From Firmicutes bacterium UBA5420 (GTDB lineage Bacteria; Bacillota; Limnochordia; Darwinibacteriales; Darwinibacteriaceae): DNA of 8,161 bases. The stretch spans positions 53,813 through 61,973 of the forward strand of contig DHNI01000097.1 of assembly GCA_002409455.1 (NCBI GenBank). The letters are read 5' to 3'. This document shows positions 1 through 5,330 of the stretch, piece after piece. A program made the translations under genes and the position numbers. The notes under the pieces were generated by a model. It worked only from the letters and a program-made list of their open reading frames with translations. It made no database searches and was not told the DNA's origin. Positions within the stretch are counted from its first letter, which is position 1. The number at the start of each line of letters is the position of its first letter.

Positions 1-80
1 GGACTTCGAAGAAGTCCCTCGGACTTATGCTAAGTCCCTTGGACTTCGAAGAGGTCCCTCGGACTAATTCCGAAGACTTT
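1..80. repeat. Tandem 20-bp palindromic repeats, cut by the window edge
   Basis: Four consecutive 20-bp units start at 1, 21, 41 and 61. The first is GGACTTCGAAGAAGTCCCTC. The second keeps GGACTT and AAGTCC with a changed centre, the third differs from the first by two bases, and the fourth (61-80) is degenerate and has lost its right arm. Each intact unit is an inverted repeat (GGACTT ... AAGTCC) with a 5-base centre. The right arm of one unit can also pair with the left arm of the next across the 3-base CTC or CTT, so two alternative folding registers exist. The 20-bp period is not a multiple of three, which argues against a protein repeat. The array probably continues to the left of the window. 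Its function is unknown; it could be a leader structure, a protein binding array or a simple intergenic repeat. Confidence 0.8.
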
Positions 81-101
81 GTGAAAAAGGGGGCGAAGTT
101 T

Positions 102-272
102 GTGGCATTTAAGATTGGTGCAGCTTGTATCAGTTGTGGTGTATGCATGTCGGAGTGCGCGGTAGAGGCAATTAGTGAAGGAACTGATCATTATACTATT
201 GATGCTGATGTGTGCATTGATTGCGGCGCTTGTGCCGATGTTTGTCCAGAAGGAGCGATAAGTGAAGCTTAA
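102..272 (+). CDS. 2[4Fe-4S] ferredoxin, clostridial type
   Basis: A small soluble electron carrier of 56 residues, the usual length for clostridial ferredoxins. Two cluster-binding motifs are complete: C9-x2-C12-x2-C15-x3-C19 and C38-x2-C41-x2-C44-x3-C48-P. The halves show the internal duplication typical of the family (CISCGVC and CIDCGAC). In such proteins the last cysteine of each motif ligates the other cluster. The first motif is followed by Ala20 where many homologues have proline. The start is GTG at 102, chosen because AAGGGGG at 87-93 lies 8 bases upstream and the resulting N-terminus (MAFKIGAACISC) matches the family. An in-frame ATG at 27 would add 25 residues read through the upstream DNA repeats and is unlikely. 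It likely serves low-potential electron transfer in anaerobic metabolism; no partner enzyme is visible here. A hairpin terminator follows, so it appears to be the end of its transcript. Confidence 0.93.
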   Translation: MAFKIGAACISCGVCMSECAVEAISEGTDHYTIDADVCIDCGACADVCPEGAISEA

Positions 273-282
273 GTAGGCATAA

Positions 283-331
283 CACCCTCCCCCCGTTCAT
301 AATAATGAATTGGGTGGGAGGGAGTTTTTTT
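283..331 (+). terminator. Rho-independent terminator after ferredoxin, overlapping the spoIID start
   Basis: The stem CCCTCCC (285-291) pairs perfectly with GGGAGGG (316-322). An upper stem, GTTCAT (295-300) with ATGAAT (305-310), closes the loop AATA. Seven T residues follow at 325-331. This has all the parts of an intrinsic terminator for the ferredoxin transcript. Its 3' arm is also the ribosome binding site of the next gene, and its T-run contains the first two bases of that gene's TTG start. Confidence 0.85.
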
Positions 332-332
332 G
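316..332 (+). promoter_or_regulatory. spoIID ribosome binding site inside the terminator arm
   Basis: GGGAGGGAG at 316-324 is followed by 5 bases and then TTG at 330-332. Bases 316-322 are paired in the terminator stem. A readthrough transcript would therefore hide the site, while a transcript starting inside or after the 5' arm would leave it open. No convincing promoter is visible between the two genes. Confidence 0.6.
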
Positions 333-1292
333 AGGACAAAACGAAGAAGACGCAAACGTTCTAGGGGTCGCTCTTGTCTTCCCCTGATGATTTTATTCAT
401 TATAGTGGTTGGGTTACCGGCGCTTCTCGTCCGCAGTTGCTCGGTTCCTTTTTTTTCTCCTCGGGAAATTCCCTTGGTGGGGCTCTGGGATGTGGAACAA
501 AAGGAGCTTAGGTTTATGACATTAGAAGAATACGTACAAGGCGTTGTGGCTGCGGAAATGCCCGCGAGTTTTGATGTTGAAGCCCTGAAAGTCCAGGCTG
601 TGGCAGCGAGAACCTATGCCTTGAGACGCATTTTGCGCGATGAACGCATCCCTGAACATCCTGAGGCACATCTTTCCTCTGATTATCAATCTGGCCAGGC
701 TTGGATTTCGTGGGACACTTTCCTAGAACGCAATGGGGGTTCGCTAGGGGGACGCTTGCAGAGGAAAATCAAAAATGCTGTGAAGCAGACGGAGGGAATT
801 GTTGCCATTTATGATGACGAGCCGATTCTGGCTGTGTATCATTCCACCAGTGGCGGCCGGACAGAGAACTCTGAACATTATTGGAGCGAAGCCTTACCCT
901 ATCTACGTTCGGTAGACGATCCCTATGGTGTGAGTTCTCCCAGTCACTATTCGACCGCCACCATTCAGCTTAGCAACCTGGCTCATGTGCTGGAAGTCGA
1001 TAATGTAAAAAACTTCAAAGTAGTAGAACGCTACCCTTCTGGGCGGGTGAAGACAGTTGAGGTGGGCGAGAAATGGTTTAGTGGGCGCGAAATTCGGCAG
1101 CGTCTGTCTCTGCGGTCTACATGGTTTACGGCAGAGATTTTGGGAAATGAGATGGTATTTTCCGTATGGGGTTATGGTCATGGTGTGGGTATGAGTCAAT
1201 ATGGCGCGCAAGGAATGGCGACAGCGGGGTATGGTTATGCCGAAATTCTCCAATACTATTACCAGGGGGTAGAGCTGAAAGAGGCTTACTAA
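330..1292 (+). CDS. spoIID: Stage II sporulation protein D, SpoIID/LytB-type lytic transglycosylase
   Basis: SpoIID is a membrane-anchored enzyme that cleaves peptidoglycan glycan strands during engulfment of the forespore, acting with SpoIIM and SpoIIP. The 320-residue product has a very basic N-terminus (KRRRRKR near residues 4-10), one membrane segment at about 18-34, and a single extracytoplasmic domain. Visible family motifs are EYVQGVVAAEMP (67-78), with Glu76 matching the catalytic glutamate of the family, AVAARTYALR (90-99), HSTSGGRTE (171-179) and GYGHGVGMSQYGAQGMA (281-297). Length is slightly below the usual 330-350. The start is TTG at 330, supported by GGGAGGGAG 5 bases upstream; the next in-frame candidate, ATG at 387, has no ribosome binding site and would remove the basic leader. 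Since SpoIID-like proteins also occur outside sporulation (LytB, AmiB-activator types), a sporulation role is inferred from the motifs and lineage. A small reading frame follows 20 bp later. Confidence 0.93.
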   Translation: MRTKRRRRKRSRGRSCLPLMILFIIVVGLPALLVRSCSVPFFSPREIPLVGLWDVEQKELRFMTLEEYVQGVVAAEMPASFDVEALKVQAVAARTYALRRILRDERIPEHPEAHLSSDYQSGQAWISWDTFLERNGGSLGGRLQRKIKNAVKQTEGIVAIYDDEPILAVYHSTSGGRTENSEHYWSEALPYLRSVDDPYGVSSPSHYSTATIQLSNLAHVLEVDNVKNFKVVERYPSGRVKTVEVGEKWFSGREIRQRLSLRSTWFTAEILGNEMVFSVWGYGHGVGMSQYGAQGMATAGYGYAEILQYYYQGVELKEAY

Positions 1293-1312
1293 CTGGGAAA
1301 TGGAGGGATTGG

Positions 1313-1504
1313 GTGGACTATGATCTAGAGCGACGCAAATTTGACCTGCAAGGCCAGTTGTTGCAGCCCTGGGACTTTGCATACTTACATTATCGCCATC
1401 TGGATGGTTGGGAGATTAATAAGAACCGGATTCGTCAAGATAGATTTCTACTGGAAGTGGGAAAAGAGCTTGGTTCTACCACAGTGCCCCATTGGCGGCG
1501 CTAG
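1313..1504 (+). CDS. Small hypothetical protein, 63 residues, downstream of spoIID
   Basis: I do not recognise this protein. The frame begins with GTG at 1313, with GGAGGG at 1302-1307 five bases upstream, and ends with TAG just before a strong terminator. The product is soluble-looking, without a membrane segment, signal peptide or cysteine. It is rich in aromatic residues (Tyr3, Phe10, Trp20, Phe22, Tyr24, Tyr27, Trp33, Phe45, Trp61) and in Arg, Asp and Glu; the stretch QPWDFAYLHYRHLDGW (18-33) is the most distinctive. Codon choice resembles the neighbouring genes. It starts 20 bp after the spoIID stop and shares its terminator, so it is probably cotranscribed and may act in sporulation, but that is inference from position only. 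The same frame is open upstream inside spoIID to 1166; that part is a shadow of spoIID. Confidence 0.62.
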   Translation: MDYDLERRKFDLQGQLLQPWDFAYLHYRHLDGWEINKNRIRQDRFLLEVGKELGSTTVPHWRR

Positions 1505-1510
1505 GCATTG

Positions 1511-1537
1511 GGAGTCCAGAACGGACTCTCTTTTTTT
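1511..1537 (+). terminator. Rho-independent terminator after spoIID and the small gene
   Basis: The stem GAGTCC (1512-1517) pairs with GGACTC (1523-1528) around the 5-base loop AGAAC, followed by TC and then seven T residues at 1531-1537. It begins 7 bases after the stop codon of the small frame. This marks the end of the spoIID transcript and separates it from the maf-min cluster. Confidence 0.9.
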
Positions 1538-1547
1538 GAGAAGGGAA

Positions 1548-1576
1548 TTGACAAGTAAGGGTGAATATCTTACGTA
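1548..1576 (+). promoter_or_regulatory. Candidate promoter for the maf-radC-mre-min cluster
   Basis: A perfect housekeeping -35 box TTGACA lies at 1548-1553, ten bases after the terminator T-run and about 50 bases before the maf start. The best-spaced -10 candidate, TACGTA at 1571-1576 (17-bp spacer), matches TATAAT poorly. Position directly after a terminator and ahead of a long co-directional gene series is the main support. Confidence 0.4.
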
Positions 1577-1602
1577 GCTAAATTAAGGTGGAGTTAGACC
1601 CT

Positions 1603-2175
1603 ATGAATCTAATCTTGGCATCGCAATCGCCCCGTCGCAAAGCATTGCTTGAACAATTTGGCTTTACCTTTTCTGTGCAGGTGTTGCCTACCTGTGAGGA
1701 GGAATCTGGTGAACCGCTTAGTGTGGCACTTGGCAATGCCACTCACAAGGCTGTGCCAGTATCGGCGAAAAACCGAGAATGTCTCGTACTTGGTGCTGAT
1801 ACCATTGTAACGTTAGATGGGCGGATCTTGGGAAAACCTTTCGATGCCCAAGACGCCCAAAATATGCTACGCTTTTTAAGTGGACGTGAACATGAGGTTA
1901 CAACCTGTGTGGTCTTGTGCCTTAACGGTCAGGTAGTTCGCAATTTCAGCGAAACAACTAACGTACAGTTTCGTCACCTTGACGATGAAGAGATTAACGG
2001 TTATATAGCTACTGGTGAACCGTTTGACAAGGCTGGAGCCTATGGCATTCAAGGGTTTGGCGGACTACTTGTTAAATGTATAAAAGGTTGTTATTATAAT
2101 GTAGTAGGGTTGCCCATGCCAAGTTTGGCCGAGCACTTAAGGTCATTTGGTATCGAGGTGTTTTCCTTTAGATAG
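1603..2175 (+). CDS. maf: Maf family nucleotide pyrophosphatase (dTTP/UTP type)
   Basis: Maf proteins hydrolyse nucleoside triphosphates, usually dTTP, UTP or modified pyrimidine nucleotides, to the monophosphate and pyrophosphate, and have been linked to septum inhibition and housecleaning. The 190-residue product is full length. It opens with the diagnostic MNLILASQSPRR (1-12). Further family motifs are GADTIV (64-69) with Asp66 as the likely catalytic base, the GKP segment at 77-79, FDKAGAYGIQG (141-151) and NVVGLP (166-171). The start is ATG at 1603, because AAGGTGGAG at 1585-1593 is the ribosome binding site; a GTG at 1588 lies within that site and would add five residues. It is first in the cluster, with radC starting 39 bp after its stop. 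Substrate class is inferred from general similarity to the B. subtilis-type Maf and could be wrong. Confidence 0.95.
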   Translation: MNLILASQSPRRKALLEQFGFTFSVQVLPTCEEESGEPLSVALGNATHKAVPVSAKNRECLVLGADTIVTLDGRILGKPFDAQDAQNMLRFLSGREHEVTTCVVLCLNGQVVRNFSETTNVQFRHLDDEEINGYIATGEPFDKAGAYGIQGFGGLLVKCIKGCYYNVVGLPMPSLAEHLRSFGIEVFSFR

Positions 2176-2176
2176 G

Positions 2177-2208
2177 CTTCCCTCACCCGCCCAGGGATGG
2201 GGAAGGAG
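2177..2208 (+). promoter_or_regulatory. Hairpin overlapping the radC ribosome binding site
   Basis: CTTCCC (2177-2182) pairs with GGGAAG (2200-2205), and CCC (2186-2188) with GGG (2194-2196), around the loop GCCCA. A T-G wobble (2183/2199) and two mismatched positions interrupt the stem. The radC ribosome binding site GGAAGGAG (2201-2208) overlaps the 3' arm, so the fold would mask it. No T-run follows, so it is not an intrinsic terminator. A regulatory role is inferred. Confidence 0.4.
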
Positions 2209-2214
2209 TACGAT

Positions 2215-2901
2215 TTGTCAACAGCAGTGAAAATGAAAGATGTACCTAGAGAAGAGCGTCCCCGGGAGCGTTTGATCCGTCATGGGGCGGAGCGCTTGGC
2301 CAACAAGGAGCTTTTGGCCATTTTGTTGCGCACTGGCAACCAGAGAGAATCTGTCCTCATGCTGGCTGAGAGGCTGCTCGCTCGTTTTGGATCGTTGCCA
2401 GAGCTGGCGACGACAAGTTATGAGGAGTTGCTCACAGTACATGGCATTGGGCCAGCTAAAGCCACAGATATTCTCGCCGCTTTCGAGCTAGCTAAGCGCC
2501 TCGCAGAGTCCCGCATGGAATTTCAAGGCATCGTAAATAGTCCACAAGATGCTGCACATTTGGTTCTGAGGGAACTAAGCCTTGCAGACAAAGAGCACTT
2601 CATGATTATCATGCTGAACACCAAACATCGTGTGATTGCAAAAAAGGTCATCTCCATCGGGCATTTACAGGCCTCATTGGTTCATCCCCGGGAGATGTTT
2701 AAAGAAGCCATCAGACGCAGTAGTGCTGCAGTCATCTTGGTGCATAATCACCCGAGCGGTGATCTAACACCGAGCAAAGATGATATTACCACCACAGAGA
2801 GGCTTCGCGACGTAGGAGATATGCTAGGGATTGATGTTTTGGATCATATTATCATTGGCGATAACCGTTATTTAAGCTTTCGTGAACAAGGATTGCTATA
2901 G
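2215..2901 (+). CDS. radC: RadC family JAMM/MPN-domain protein
   Basis: The product has 228 residues, the normal length for the family. The N-terminal part (about 1-100) is the RadC N-domain with a helix-hairpin-helix element, VHGIGPAKA (75-83). The C-terminal part (about 105-228) is a JAB1/MPN-type metal domain with the signature HNHPSGDLTPSKDD (177-190), in which His177, His179 and Asp190 should bind zinc. The biochemical role is unsettled: the old link to DNA repair rests on an E. coli allele later assigned to recG, and B. subtilis RadC is dispensable for repair. The start is TTG at 2215, six bases after GGAAGGAG (2201-2208). An ATG at 2197 is in frame but overlaps the ribosome binding site and would add six residues. 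Position between maf and mreB is conserved in Firmicutes. mreB begins 20 bp after the stop. Confidence 0.95.
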   Translation: MSTAVKMKDVPREERPRERLIRHGAERLANKELLAILLRTGNQRESVLMLAERLLARFGSLPELATTSYEELLTVHGIGPAKATDILAAFELAKRLAESRMEFQGIVNSPQDAAHLVLRELSLADKEHFMIIMLNTKHRVIAKKVISIGHLQASLVHPREMFKEAIRRSSAAVILVHNHPSGDLTPSKDDITTTERLRDVGDMLGIDVLDHIIIGDNRYLSFREQGLL

Positions 2902-2921
2902 AAGAAAGAAGGGGTAACTGT

Positions 2922-3947
2922 ATGTTCAGGCGGTTTGGTAAGAATATTGGCATTGATCTTGGAACTGCGAACACACTCGTCTTGGTGGAGGGCCGTGGGA
3001 TCGTCATTAATGAACCCTCCGTTGTAGCTATTGATCGAGATACCAATGAGATTTTTGCAGTAGGAAATAAGGCCAAGGAGATGGTGGGAAGAACCCCTGG
3101 AAATATCATCGCCATTCGCCCTTTGAAAGACGGAGTGATTGCTGATTTTGAAATCACCGAACGCCTGCTCAGAGACTTTTTGAATAAGGCAACCCGGCGC
3201 TCCAGACTCAGACGGCCCAGGGTGATTATTTCTGTTCCCTCTGGAGTCACCGAGGTTGAGAAACGGGCAGTTATCGATGCTACTTTATCGGCGGGAGCCA
3301 AAGATGCCCGGGTGATTGAAGAACCGATGGCTGCCGCAATTGGGGCTGGGTTACCCGTCGAAGAACCAACTGGCACCATGATTGTCGATATTGGCGGAGG
3401 AACCACTGAGGTAGCGGTGATTTCTCTTGGTGGCATTGTATCGCAACGATCCATTCGGGTGGCTGGTGATGAGATGGATGATTCTATTATCCAGTACATT
3501 CGTAGAGGTTATAACCTATTGATCGGCGAAAGAACGGCTGAAAAGATCAAATCAGAGATCGGCTATGCTTTCATCGAAGGCAAAGACGAATTGTCCATGG
3601 AAGTTCGAGGTCGGGATCTGGTAAGTGGTTTGCCGAAAACAGTGACTGTATCTTCCGGAGAGATTTACAAGGCCTTGGTGGAACCAATTCAATCCATTTT
3701 GGACGCTGTCAAGGTCACCTTAGAGCGCACCCCGCCAGAATTGGCGGCCGATATCATGGATAGAGGAATTATGATGGCCGGTGGCGGCTCCCTGCTTAAT
3801 GGCCTCGATGAGCTCTTGATGCGAGAAACGGGAATGCCCGTTCATATAGCGGAGCGTCCGTTAACTGCAGTAGTAGAAGGAACTGGACAGGCCTTGCGCC
3901 ATTTTGAGCTGCTAAAACGAATCATGTTAGGGCCAAGACGATACTAG
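2922..3947 (+). CDS. mreB: Rod shape-determining protein MreB
   Basis: MreB is the bacterial actin homologue. Its membrane-bound antiparallel filaments guide the elongation machinery along the side wall. The 341-residue protein is full length. The actin-fold nucleotide-binding motifs are all present: phosphate 1 IGIDLGTANT (9-18), the connect-type segment IEEPMAAAIGAGLPV (132-146), phosphate 2 DIGGGTTEVAVIS (156-168), ERTAEKIKSEIG (203-214) and the adenosine motif MAGGGSLLNGL (285-295). The start is ATG at 2922 with AGAAGGGG ending 7 bases upstream. Proximity to mreC and mreD indicates the canonical MreB rather than Mbl or MreBH, which usually lie elsewhere. No missing residues or unusual insertions were noticed. 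Confidence 0.98.
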   Translation: MFRRFGKNIGIDLGTANTLVLVEGRGIVINEPSVVAIDRDTNEIFAVGNKAKEMVGRTPGNIIAIRPLKDGVIADFEITERLLRDFLNKATRRSRLRRPRVIISVPSGVTEVEKRAVIDATLSAGAKDARVIEEPMAAAIGAGLPVEEPTGTMIVDIGGGTTEVAVISLGGIVSQRSIRVAGDEMDDSIIQYIRRGYNLLIGERTAEKIKSEIGYAFIEGKDELSMEVRGRDLVSGLPKTVTVSSGEIYKALVEPIQSILDAVKVTLERTPPELAADIMDRGIMMAGGGSLLNGLDELLMRETGMPVHIAERPLTAVVEGTGQALRHFELLKRIMLGPRRY

Positions 3948-3971
3948 TGTGTTAGGCCAGCCGAGGACAGG

Positions 3972-4811
3972 GTGGTGAAAAAAGTGTTGGATCGCCTACT
4001 GCGGTGGAAAATCCCTTTAATCATTGTTTTGGTTTTGATTCTAGTAGGCACAATTCATTACACATCGGTACCTCGACGCGAGATTAGCAGACTGGAAGGG
4101 TTGTGGCGCGACGTGCTATCGCCGTTTCAGTGGGTTGCTAGCAAGATTGGAGGTTTTTTCCAAAGTCAGGTGGCGGAGATTAACCAGTGGCGAGGGTTAA
4201 AGGAGCGTAATGATGAATTAGAACAGTTGGTTGTTCAGCTTGAGGCTGAAGTATTTGAGCTCCGCAACTATCGTCGTGAAAACGAATGGTTGCGGGAAGC
4301 CCTCGATTTTCGGGATGAAGGAAATCACGATCTCTTAGTCGCAGAAGTCATCGGACGCTCGCCGAGCAACTGGGAAAGTACTGTCATTGTTAATCGCGGA
4401 CAAGCCCATGGAGTGGTAAGCGGGATGGCAGTTGTCACCAATGCAGGAATCGTCGGCACCGTGATCAATAGTTCGAATTATACCAGTACAGTGCTTTTGA
4501 TTGTAGATGCCCAAAGCGCTACTGGTGGTTTGGTGCAATCAAGTGGAGACCTGGTTCTTGTTGAGGGCGGACAGATTGATCAAGGAACCTTGTTGGCAAG
4601 GCCACTCAGTCGGGATACGGCCGTAGAGGTGGGTGATGTGATTGTCACATCGGGGTTGAGCAGAATTTATCCCAAGAACCTGCCTATTGGTGAAGTGGTC
4701 GCGGTGGAGTCTCGCCAATATGATCTGTCGTTTGCAGCCGTCGTACACCCCTTCGTTGATTTTACCCGCTTGGAGTATGTTCTTATTGTGATGCCACAAG
4801 GGGAGAGTTAA
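3972..4811 (+). CDS. mreC: Rod shape-determining protein MreC
   Basis: MreC is a bitopic membrane protein whose extracytoplasmic domain binds and activates PBP2 within the elongasome. The 279-residue product has a basic cytoplasmic start, one membrane segment at about 14-31, a coiled coil at about 68-112 (heptad-like, rich in Glu and Leu), and then the paired beta-barrel domain. Family signatures are EVIGRSPSNWESTVIVNRGQ (125-144), GMAVVTNAGIVGTV (151-164) and GDVIVTSGLSRIYPKNLPIG (221-240). Two adjacent in-frame GTG codons (3972 and 3975) are possible starts; GAGG at 3963-3966 lies 5 bases before the first and 8 before the second, so the sequence does not decide between them. The stop is separated from the mreD start by one base, consistent with translational coupling. 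Confidence 0.96.
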   Translation: MVKKVLDRLLRWKIPLIIVLVLILVGTIHYTSVPRREISRLEGLWRDVLSPFQWVASKIGGFFQSQVAEINQWRGLKERNDELEQLVVQLEAEVFELRNYRRENEWLREALDFRDEGNHDLLVAEVIGRSPSNWESTVIVNRGQAHGVVSGMAVVTNAGIVGTVINSSNYTSTVLLIVDAQSATGGLVQSSGDLVLVEGGQIDQGTLLARPLSRDTAVEVGDVIVTSGLSRIYPKNLPIGEVVAVESRQYDLSFAAVVHPFVDFTRLEYVLIVMPQGES

Positions 4812-4812
4812 C

Positions 4813-5322
4813 ATGAAGCATGTGGGCTACGGATTAGTGGTAATCTTGGGGCTGGCACTACAGACGAGCTGGCCAGGCCTTGTCATTGTTGGTTTTCGCC
4901 CGGAGCTATTGTTGCTTTTGACGCTGATTTTCGCTATGCTTGAAGAACCTTGGGGTGCCGCAGGTTTTGGTTTCGCAAGCGGTTTAATGAAAGACTTACT
5001 TGTGGGCAAATTCATTGGGCTCTATGCAGGAACGTATTTGTTAATGGCTATTTTAGTGGGCTTTGTAACGAAACGATTGTACAGGGAGAATTTTCTGGTG
5101 CGTTTTTTCGCAATTGTTGCAGGAACAGTCCTAGGGCAAGTACTCTACTTGCTTGGTGCTGCGTCCTTTGGTTTTTCGAGCCCCTGGTCTTGGATTACTT
5201 GGTCTTCCATTTTGGGAACTAGCCTGTTCAATGGATTGGTCGGGCTGCTTGTGTATCGACCATTAGTTGCTATGAATAAACGCCTGATTTACTTAGATGA
5301 ATTGTTGAAAAGAACGGGGTGA
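4813..5322 (+). CDS. mreD: Rod shape-determining membrane protein MreD
   Basis: MreD is the small integral membrane partner of MreC. The 169-residue protein is almost entirely hydrophobic, with about five or six predicted membrane segments: roughly 4-20, 28-43, 47-62, 70-87, 97-117 and 130-149. Primary sequence is poorly conserved in this family, so the assignment rests on length, topology and position directly after mreC. FRPELLLLLTLIFAM (28-42) and the GxxxGLMKDL segment near residues 52-63 resemble family members. The start ATG is preceded by GGGGAGAG at 4800-4807, which overlaps the end of mreC. The 3' end carries the ribosome binding site of mrdA. Confidence 0.93.
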   Translation: MKHVGYGLVVILGLALQTSWPGLVIVGFRPELLLLLTLIFAMLEEPWGAAGFGFASGLMKDLLVGKFIGLYAGTYLLMAILVGFVTKRLYRENFLVRFFAIVAGTVLGQVLYLLGAASFGFSSPWSWITWSSILGTSLFNGLVGLLVYRPLVAMNKRLIYLDELLKRTG

Positions 5323-5330
5323 CGTCAATG
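5316..5330 (+). promoter_or_regulatory. mrdA ribosome binding site over the mreD stop
   Basis: GGGGTGA at 5316-5322 includes the mreD stop codon TGA and lies 5 bases before ATG at 5328. It decides the mrdA start in favour of ATG 5328 over GTG 5319, which has no upstream site. Ribosomes ending on mreD would finish on the binding site, a layout that favours coupled translation. Confidence 0.6.

Noticed and set aside
1..80. CRISPR array
   Set aside because: Units are directly adjacent with no unique spacers, and 20 bp is too short for a repeat-spacer unit.
27..101. ATG at 27 as an N-terminal extension of the ferredoxin
   Set aside because: It would translate the 20-bp DNA repeats, has no ribosome binding site, and gives a leader unlike any ferredoxin; GTG at 102 has a well-spaced site and a family-like N-terminus.
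258..285. Sporulation sigma-E-like promoter for spoIID (ATA at 258-260, CATAACAC at 278-285)
   Set aside because: Only the CATA core and the ATA match, with poor agreement elsewhere; too weak to list as a feature.
903..1382. 159-codon open frame on the minus strand over spoIID
   Set aside because: It lies opposite the conserved C-terminal half of spoIID and shows no family motif; a shadow frame.
1341..1577. Second small open frame between spoIID and maf
   Set aside because: It overlaps the better supported 1313-1504 frame, reads through the terminator hairpin and T-run, and has no ribosome binding site.
2177..2205. Terminator between maf and radC
   Set aside because: The hairpin has interruptions and no T-run follows; it more likely affects the radC ribosome binding site if it matters at all.
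2852..3499. 215-codon open frame on the minus strand over radC and mreB
   Set aside because: It is the complement of highly conserved mreB sequence, low in complexity (Ser, Thr, Ile, Pro) and without motifs.
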